Part shown: positions 20,662 to 27,626 of the stretch, piece after piece
Layout: the number at the start of each line of letters is the position of its first letter
How positions within the stretch are numbered: the first letter of the stretch is position 1
Origin: Symsagittifera roscoffensis
Taxonomy: Eukaryota > Xenacoelomorpha > Acoela > Convolutidae
Reading direction: 5' to 3'
Length of the DNA: 27,626 nt
NCBI RefSeq assembly: GCF_963678635.1
Contig: NW_026970956.1
Span: forward strand, 1-27,626
Position numbers and translations under genes: made by a program
Notes under the pieces: generated by a model
Database searches by the model: none
Told to the model about the DNA's origin: nothing
The model's input: only the letters and a program-made list of their open reading frames with translations

Positions 20662-21071
20662 TGGAACCTGATCTAAACTATATTTTATGATTGGATAAAT
20701 TGGATATTTTACCACTGTAAAGTATTTAATATTAACCAATCATAATCCATCTAACTAACAACCCACTTATTTGTAAGTGCTGAAATTACTTGTAATTTCA
20801 GCACCAGAGAGATTTGAATTTAACTTAGAAATTAGTTGTCTCTCCAAGAGAACTTCAGCAGCCGCAACAAACCAGTATACCCTAGATCTATTGAGCCTAG
20901 CAGAGACTAGTTAAACACCCTGAGACTAGAAAGTATAAGAGTAAGATTAGGATCGGTATTAGTCTAAGAAGTTGCACGAATCTATCCGGCCGAAAATAAG
21001 ATAGCGTGACGAGCAGACGGTGTACCCTATCCGAAATTACTCTATGAGTTAACCACATCGGTCATAACTCA
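20662..21071 (+). repeat. 3' long terminal repeat
   Basis: This is the second copy of the 409-410 bp LTR in the same orientation. It shares the TG start, the CA end and both inverted repeats (13-bp arms at 20777-20804). It carries one extra A relative to the 5' copy, in the stretch around ACCCTAGATC. Pairwise difference is about 1.2 percent by eye. The two LTRs are identical at the moment of integration, so this points to a fairly recent insertion. Confidence 0.95.
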
Positions 21072-21075
21072 AAAG
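21072..21075. repeat. Target-site duplication, right copy (AAAG)
   Basis: This copy lies directly after the final CA of the 3' LTR and matches 3105-3108. The inferred empty site would read ...CCAGGC-AAAG-GCTGCTTC.... Confidence 0.8.
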
Positions 21076-22496
21076 GCTGCTTCAAACTTTAATTTTCATG
21101 TTGTATTTTAGGTCCGAAAGAACTCGCCGAGAAACGAGATTTTCTGAAGTAAAAGTTACTAAATAATTGAAAAAAAAAATGTTTTGTTTTTCTAATTCTT
21201 GCGAGCAATACTAAAATTTTCATCAAAATCGCGTGGTTTTAGTGTATAAGCAGAGCTCAAAAAAGTTGACAAGCCTTAAAACCCGCCGTCGCAAAAGTCC
21301 TGTCTATGCTACTGCGCATGTAAACTGTTTAAGTTAAAAAAAAACTTTACTTGTTGTTAGAATACTTCACTTATTTCAGCTCAGTTAACTCTGAAAATAA
21401 AAAGAAAAACTGGAAGAGCTGTAATAAAAAATAAAGCTCCATTTCGGGGTGTTGAGTACTAAAAGTGTAAATTCTGTACGATTAATAACTAATTTCCTCT
21501 TCCTTTGAAGAACCCCGCATATGTTTCAACACATTTTGACGTCATTTTGTGTCCCCTTTTTGGAAAATAAAAGAGTGTTTGCTCAAGCCGCGTATATAGT
21601 TAACCTTTTAATGAGCAGAGGATAAGAATCATAAAAAAATTGCTTTGAAATTCAAATTTTACGCCTCTGGTATGAAAATTCGACCACTCAGAAAATAATT
21701 TATGAGTTTTCCTTCCCAAATGTTTCAAAATTCAGCTGACCGCAGGCGCAATTTTATTCCTGGGCCGAATTCTCAGCTTCATTTCAAGCAACAATAATAA
21801 ATAAAAACCTCCCACTGCTGCTTATGTCTATTAAGTTTATTTATTCAAATGGCGAACACCGCAGCCATTATTATGTAGAAGACAGAAAAATCCCGAATTC
21901 TAATATAACAGATTTGATTGTTGAACTTCAGCTGAAAGGAAAATTTTATAATGAGCGGTCGTTTTTTGTCGTCTTGGATTTCGTGAAAATCCCTAAAGAA
22001 AATTCTGGCAACTAAGAATTAGGAGTCCCTTTTCACTCACCTTTTTTGTCATGTTTCTTCTTTATTTCTCAGCTTACCGAAAACTGATCCTTTTTCATTT
22101 TTCTTCTGAAAAAAGACGGCATTTTTTTGAAAGAAAACCAAATGCGATTTATAAAATAGGAAATCTTTGCAAATTGTTTTTTTTTCGACCAATTTTCAGT
22201 GATTTTTCAATTTCATCCTGTGTTTTTCAATTTTGAACTATTTATATAACGCTACTTGACTTATTTCATTGATTTTCTTTAACTACCGCAGATCAAGCAA
22301 AGTTTTGTATCTACTCAAAATTATGGTGTTTCTCAATTTATTGTATATTTATTAATTTGATAATTTGGTTTTTTAATCAGTGAAGAGTTGATCGATTTTT
22401 TCTCTCCATGGAAAGAAAGCAGCTCAAAAGTGTCACCTCTAAAACTGAAGCAAAACTACAGTCTTCAAGTGAGTAGTTATGTTTTCAATTTAATTC
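21076..22496. other. Right flank up to the minisatellite, no gene seen
   Basis: AT-rich DNA with only short frames, none with recognisable motifs or convincing splice structure. No repeat was recognised apart from simple A/T runs. Confidence 0.5.
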
Positions 22497-23090
22497 TTGA
22501 ATCACCAATGATATCTCTTAAACCATCATTGATATCTCTTAAACCATCATTGATATCTCTTAAACCATCATTGATATTTCTTAAATCATCAATGATATCT
22601 CTTAAGTCACTAATGATATCTCTTAAATCACAAATCATAACTTTTAAATCCTCATGATATTTTAAAAATCACCAATGATATCTCTTTAATCACCAATTAC
22701 ATTTTTAAATCACTAATGAAATCTCCAAAATCACCAATGATATTTTTAAATCATTAATGATATCTCTTACATCATCGATGATATTTTTAAACCAACAATG
22801 AAATCTCTTAACTCATCGGTGACATCTCTTAAATCATCAATGATATCTCTTCTATCATCATTGATATCCTCTAATTGATCAATGATATCTCTGATATCAC
22901 TTAAAAAAATTAAATCAACAATGATATCTTTTATATCAACAATTGTATTTTAAAAATCTCCAGTGATATCTCTTAAATCATCAATGATTTTTTTAAAAAT
23001 CACCAATGATATTTTTTAAAACATTTAAGATATCTTTTACATTATCCATGATATCTCTTAGGCTATCAACGATATCTATTAAATATTTTC
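22497..23090 (+). repeat. 21-bp minisatellite (GATATCTCTTAAATCATCAAT type)
   Basis: About 28 head-to-tail copies of a unit close to 21 bp, each with a GATATC core and AATCA. The first three or four (22507-22575) are nearly identical; later ones drift, and some are about 18 bp. Because 21 is divisible by three it creates an artificial open frame at its left end. Confidence 0.9.
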
Positions 23091-23929
23091 AGATGCTTTT
23101 TGAATCAGCGTTGTAAATCATGATTTCAAATCATCGATCATAAAATTTTTTCCTCAGGTCACCTCGATGACTTTAAAATTTGACTAATTTCAATTATCTG
23201 AGTATCGATTTTTATGCCTAGACAACCGATCATTAAAATTTTCATGTCACAGGCGCTCCTATCTGGGTAAAATTTTGATTGTTTTGACGCTTTTTAGGGT
23301 ATCTAACTAATTCTGGAAAGAATATGAAAAAATTTCTGAAAAAGTATGAACCTTTGATTTTTTGTGTTTTTTAGTTACCCTTGCAATAAACAAGACTATT
23401 GCAACCGGGTACTATATTTTTCACCGTGAATAATTTTGGTTGCAGAATGCTTGATTGGTAACATTTAGAACCGCTGATTTAATAGCGTGGTTGGAAGGTA
23501 ATAACTGCATATGTAACCGTGAATCTGCCTTGGAGGTGCAAAAATTTTTATCGCTGGAAATTTTTGGTAGATTTTTGGCATCAAAGTTAGTCAATTTTGT
23601 TTCAGTCCGCTTGTTTTTTCCTGTTTCTTTTCCCATTTAACTTTGTTGTTGTTAAATGGAAACGGTTCAAGTCTAATAAAAAATTATTGAAATAATCGTG
23701 GTCACCTGTGTAATAAAATGAACATGTAAAACTATTTTTCGACTTTTGGTTTTCACCCATGCGATGAAAAAAATTTTACAATCGGTTACTTGACTTTTTT
23801 TCAGAAAAAAATTTTTCTTAGGGTTTTTTTTTGGTTTCATCTCTAGTGGTTTGACTAAGTTTTCGTTTTTTTTAGATTTCCCGGTCCGTTTAGCCTGAAA
23901 ATACCAAATACGCCTGAGACGGCAAAGAT

Positions 23930-24690
23930 CCTGGGTTCGAATTCGACCAGGACCTATTTTTTTCACACGGGAAAGATTCTGTTTCGTAAAAAAAATGTCG
24001 CCCAATTATTTGTCTGCTTATTTTTTGGCTTAGTTGCCTTATCTTGAATTTAATTTTTTTTGCTGAGCGATTTTTTTAATACTACTTTTTGTGTTTTATT
24101 CATGCCTACATGTAAATTTTCTTGTCTTGACTTTGTATTTCTTTTTTTTTTTCACTAAAAAACCACCGGTTAATTTTATTTTAGCATATTCTTATCGATT
24201 TCTTTTCGCCTATTTTTGGGTCGTATTGCGAAATTACAATTTCAATTTTCCTTTCCGCATTTTTTAAATTGGTTGTTTGCTTACCACTTCATTTTTTGAC
24301 TGTTTTAGCACTCGTTTTTTTTTCGTATGAGAAATTTTCCATTTTCTGCCAAATCTCAGTTTTTTTCAGAAACTACTGTTTTTTAAAACACAGCTGCCAA
24401 CTGAAACAGTTCTTTTTCCCCGGGCTGCTATTTTGATTACCCCTCTATCAGAGATTTGAAAATTTTTATGGGGTGAACAGAACAATTGACCCTATCTTTG
24501 ATTTTTACTGTTTCCTCGAAAATAACCCCCCCCCCCCCAATTTAAATTTTTGCAACTAAAGATATGGCCCTCGGTGTAGTCAGACTTTTTGATTTGTTGA
24601 CGGTTTTTTGGACTGTTCTAGCTAATTATCATGCCATATTTGATCTCATACCTTTAATTGAAGCTACTGGAGATAACAAATACGATGAAA
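23930..24690 (+). repeat. Diverged interspersed repeat unit, copy 1, with tRNA-like B box
   Basis: The unit starts near GGGTTCGAATTCGACC (about 23933), which contains an RNA polymerase III B-box-like GGTTCGAATTC. CAGGACCTATTTTTTTC, TGGCTTAGTTGCC, CGCCTACATGTAAATT, TTCTGCCAAA, GCCAACTGAAA, ATGGGGTGAACA and TATGGCCCTC follow in order. All recur in that order about 770-790 bp downstream. Confidence 0.7.
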
Positions 24691-24699
24691 AAAACTCGG

Positions 24700-25480
24700 T
24701 TCGAATCCGGATCAGGACCTATTTTTTTCAAACGGGAAAAATTTCGTTCAATATATATAAAAAATGTCGGCCAATCATTTGTCTTGCTCTATACTTTGGC
24801 TTAGTTGCCTCAACTTGAAATTTTATTTTTTGCTTGTGGCGCATTTTTTAAGGTTGTTTTTGCGTTTGATTTACGCCTACATGTAAATTGTTTCTTTTTG
24901 ACATTTTATTTATGTTTTTTGCTATAAAAAACCCTCGGTTCAATTTTTTCGGCCTATTTTTATTGGTTTTATTTACCTATTTTTTTGGTTAATTCAAGAA
25001 AACACATTTTTATTAGACCTCTCCAAATTTTTAGTTTAGTTGTATGTTCATCACTTGTTTTGTTGAAACTTTTACCTCTAGTTTGTTTTTGTGTGAGATA
25101 GTTTCCACTTTCTGCCAAAGCTTTAGTTTTTCTCAGAAACTTCTACTGTTTTCTAAAACAGTGTCTGCCAACTGAAAGACCGTTTTTCTTTTCCCTGCCT
25201 GCCTGCTTACTACATTAGCCTATGTTTGAATACCCCTCTGCAGAGCCTTCGAAAATATCTATGGGGTGAACAATTGACCTATTTTTTGACTTTTACTGTT
25301 TTCTCGAAAATAGCCCCTCCCAAATTTAAATTTTTGCAACTAAAATTATTATGGCCCTCAGAGAAGTTAAGTTTTTGATTTTTTTTACCATTTTTTGAAT
25401 CTTTCTGCTTGTTCTTGTAAACTAAGCTCCCAAGATTGAGACTGAGGATTCAATAGAAATAACGGGTAATTGAAAGTTCC
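24700..25480 (+). repeat. Diverged interspersed repeat unit, copy 2, with tRNA-like B box
   Basis: Same landmarks as copy 1 in the same order: GGTTCGAATCC near 24700, CAGGACCTATTTTTTTC, TGGCTTAGTTGCCTC, CGCCTACATGTAAATT, TTCTGCCAAA, GCCAACTGAAA, ATGGGGTGAACAATTGACC and TATGGCCCTC. The spacing suggests an old tandem duplication, or two copies of one family inserted head to tail. Confidence 0.7.
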
Positions 25481-25832
25481 TCTGCATTATCGGCCACTCG
25501 CAAGATTTGCTCGCAAAAAGTTTTTAATTTATAGAAAATTTTTTATGTTTGGACCGTTTTTCTTGAAACAATTTTGAGTAATCTTAAAAACTACCCGGCC
25601 ATGATGGAGATTTTATATTTTCTATTAGAGATAGAAATATTTTCTGTTATTGGAGATGTTTTTTTTATATTCTATTACGCCCAAAATTTTTGACACCAAA
25701 ATTTATGGCTCTCGGAAAAGTCAGAGTTTTGACTTTTTGACCGGTTTTTGAAAACTTTTGACTTTTCTCGAGCACGACTATCGCAAATCTGAAATTTTGG
25801 GTCCAATTGAAACTTCAGGTTGCCTGAACTCT

Positions 25833-25878
25833 TTCTGCACAAGCAACTACGCAATATTCTGCACAAGCAACTACGCAA
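25833..25878 (+). repeat. 24-bp tandem duplication
   Basis: TTCTGCACAAGCAACTACGC plus four more bases is present twice in direct tandem. Confidence 0.85.
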
Positions 25879-25884
25879 CACAGA

Positions 25885-26005
25885 AAGCAATGACTCTCCG
25901 AAAAGTCAAATTTTTGATTTGTTGACGTTTTTTGGACCACTCTCGCTAACTATCGTGCCGTACTTGATATCGTACATTTAATCGAAACAACCGATGGTTG
26001 AAAAC
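25885..26005 (+). repeat. Partial third copy of the same repeat family
   Basis: ATGACTCTCCGAAAAGTCAA, then TTTGATTTGTTGACG, TTTTTTGGACC and ATCGTGCCGTACTTGATATC parallel the end of copy 1 (about 24564-24670). A weaker fragment is at about 25700-25760. Confidence 0.6.
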
Positions 26006-26583
26006 CCTACCTTTATACTCAGCTAATTCCAAACTTTTAAGAAAAAATTTATGAACTTCAAACAGCTTAGAAAGTTTGACCGTTATTTGGAATTTTTTGA
26101 TTAGCCCCCCAAAAAATACCGTGTTAGTTATCAGGCTATGTTTTCAATCGAGAAACCCGGTTTTAAGATTCTTCTCGTCTAAAGCGAACACAGCCAGCTT
26201 TTTGCGAAAAAAAAATTATGAATTTTGATAAATTTTTGACCATTTTTTAGACTCTATGATATGTTTTAAAATTACTTTATCAAATTTACGATGAGAAAAT
26301 TAATTGAAAAAACCGGCTGCCAAGATTTGTTCCTGCAGAAGCGGCGACTCCTTTTTGGCAAATATGTCTTTGGGAAAACTTCAAAATCTCAAAAATTTTA
26401 TTTTCTACTTATTACAGCAAAAAAAAACAACAGGGGTTTAGCAAAAAGTCCTATTTTTAAAATCACTTTTTTTTGTTCCACATCGAGACACCAGAAAACA
26501 AATTGTTTTTTATTGAGACATCAGAAAGATTTTGCTAATCTAGTTTTCTCCATCCTTTAAAAAAATTTTAGTTTTGTTTTATT

Positions 26584-26619
26584 GCAAGTGGTGCGAAGCT
26601 CCGCTTCGCTTGTGTTAAT
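26584..26619 (+). repeat. GC-hairpin repeat end, copy B
   Basis: Same motif as 1671-1710, with a perfect 7-bp stem GCGAAGC/GCTTCGC (26593-26609) and the shared end GTGTTAAT. Confidence 0.65.
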
Positions 26620-27197
26620 TTTGGGCAGCAACATTTGTTAATATTATTGAAAATATATATACTGCTACAGATATAATTATAGCGTTTGAAATTTCTGGCA
26701 TGTTCGAAATTTGTTTTTTTTTGTTTGTAAGTTTACCAACTCGGTTTGTTAAAATTCCTTTTTTTCTTTTTTTTCTTTTTTTTCGGCTTGATAGGTTTCG
26801 CACATAATGTATCGGATTAGTTGCCTCATTTTGGGTCTTTCTACCAAAAAAATGTTTGTGTGCGCGTGGTTGATTTTTTATTGATTTTTTTTCCGGTTTT
26901 TTTAGGTTCATAATTTTTTTCCATTTAGCGAAGCGTTTTTGGATGTGTGAAGGTGAAGGGGAGTTTTTATGTGTCTTAACTCTTGTTGATTTTTTTCGAC
27001 GTAAAAGGTTTCTGCTGAGGTGTTTTCGTTTTTGTTATTCTATTGTTAAATTATGTTTCAATGTTAACTTCACACTACTGTCTTGGCATGTTTTTGTTTC
27101 AAATATAACCTTTTTTGTTCTGAAAAGATATAGTTTTTTTTTGTTATATTTGATTGTTTTTTGTTTTTACTGAGTGGCTTTTTTGTCCTGTGTGACA

Positions 27198-27222
27198 GCA
27201 AGTAATGCGAAGCTGAGCTTAA
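27198..27222 (+). repeat. GC-hairpin repeat end, copy C (diverged)
   Basis: GCAAGTAATGCGAAGCTGAG matches the same family, but the right arm of the hairpin is truncated (GCTTAAC). Confidence 0.5.
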
Positions 27223-27626
27223 CTATTTTGAATTTCTTTGTATCTCACACTTCAAAAAGCTTGCGACTTTCCCTGGAAAATACATAGCGATAAAACTTTA
27301 TCCCTCACAATGTGAAATACATTGCCGAACTAGCCTGCTTCACCTCATTTGGGAGTGATTTTTGAAATTCTAGCACGTTTCACTTGTCCAGAATTGCAGG
27401 AAATGAAATATTCAAACCCCGCATGACGTAAAAACGGAGAAAAACTCAATTGACATATCATATTGTTCCGGCAATTTGTTTTTCGGGTATGTTTTAGTTT
27501 TTTCAATTAAAAACTTTTCATTCGTGTTAAAACGAAATTTAAAATTTCCCAAAAAATTTTCTCGGTGTTGAGAAAACTGGTTTGAAATTTTTGGTTTTGA
27601 ATCCAATTTAGAGCAAAAAAGGCGAG

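Larger units (their letters stand above)
3109..21071 (+). mobile_element. Giant Ty3/Gypsy-type LTR retroelement with an env-like gene, defective copy
   Basis: Seen: two near-identical direct repeats bound the element, each starting TG and ending CA. They are flanked by AAAG on both sides and enclose gag, protease, reverse transcriptase, RNase H and integrase in that order on the + strand. Known: the order PR-RT-RH-IN separates Ty3/Gypsy (Metaviridae) from Ty1/copia, where integrase precedes RT; a third gene after pol makes such elements retrovirus-like. About 18 kb is far longer than the usual 5-10 kb. The excess lies in the 1.2-kb leader, a long gag, and about 7.4 kb between integrase and the 3' LTR. 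All long frames are broken by stops or frame changes, so this copy should not make full-length proteins as assembled. The plus strand is strikingly A-rich and G-poor, whereas both flanks are T-rich, and the change falls at the LTRs. Confidence 0.95.
26010..27626. other. Right end of the window, no gene seen
   Basis: T-rich DNA with fragments of the same repeat family as the left flank. About 26580-27222 follows 950-1700 in the order of several landmarks. Frames are short and of low complexity. No gene is supported. Confidence 0.5.

Noticed and set aside
3109-21071. Ty1/copia or BEL/Pao assignment
   Set aside because: Integrase lies after RNase H, which excludes Ty1/copia. The YLDD, RNase H and GPY motifs look like Ty3/Gypsy rather than BEL/Pao, although a formal tree was not possible.
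22388-22657. 89-codon ORF with repeated Ser-Leu-Lys units
   Set aside because: It is the 21-bp minisatellite read in one frame; the frame breaks as units vary in length.
22497-23090. CRISPR array
   Set aside because: Units are direct tandem copies without unique spacers, in eukaryotic-type DNA with no cas genes.
23875-23960. Possible tRNA gene with a GGTTCGAATTC B box
   Set aside because: There is a T-arm-like stem but no complete cloverleaf or acceptor pairing; a repeat with a B box recurs downstream, so it is treated as SINE-like.

Overview
The window looks like an AT-rich invertebrate animal nuclear genome. There are no bacterial operons, ribosome-binding sites or compact genes. The flanks hold degenerate interspersed repeats with tRNA-like promoter boxes, a minisatellite and a good spliceosomal intron signal. 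I cannot name the phylum from the sequence alone.

Almost all recognisable content is one very large LTR retroelement on the + strand, about 3109-21071 (roughly 18 kb). It is bounded by two LTRs of 409 and 410 bp that start TG and end CA, and by an AAAG target-site duplication. A primer-binding-site-like TGG sequence lies 2 nt inside the left LTR. The order is: 1.24-kb leader; ORF1 (small basic protein); gag (N-terminal domain, capsid, CCHC knuckle, Asn/Ser/Arg tail); protease; reverse transcriptase-RNase H-integrase (Ty3/Gypsy order); ORF3 (membrane segment plus Ser/Thr/Pro-rich region); a cysteine-rich Env-like glycoprotein whose core resembles class III (herpesvirus gB-like) fusogens; ORF4 (about 600 codons, unrecognised, joined to env by an ATGA overlap); a short intron-like sequence; a 1.5-kb 3' non-coding region; and the 3' LTR.

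The copy is defective as written. Gag-pol, ORF3/env and ORF4 each carry several in-frame stops and 1-nt frame changes, so the many medium-sized ORFs are fragments of a few long genes. The LTRs differ at about five substitutions and one indel in 409 positions, so insertion was fairly recent. Several frame changes lie in A or C runs and could be assembly errors.

The left flank (1-3104) and right flank (21076-27626) contain no convincing gene. They hold copies of a T-rich interspersed repeat family with GC-rich mini-hairpins, two diverged copies of a unit of about 0.77 kb with tRNA B-box-like sequences, and a 21-bp minisatellite (about 22497-23090).

The most interesting parts are the non-canonical genes of the retroelement: ORF1 before gag, the TM/Ser-Thr-Pro ORF3, the gB-like Env, and the unknown ORF4 that starts on the env stop codon.
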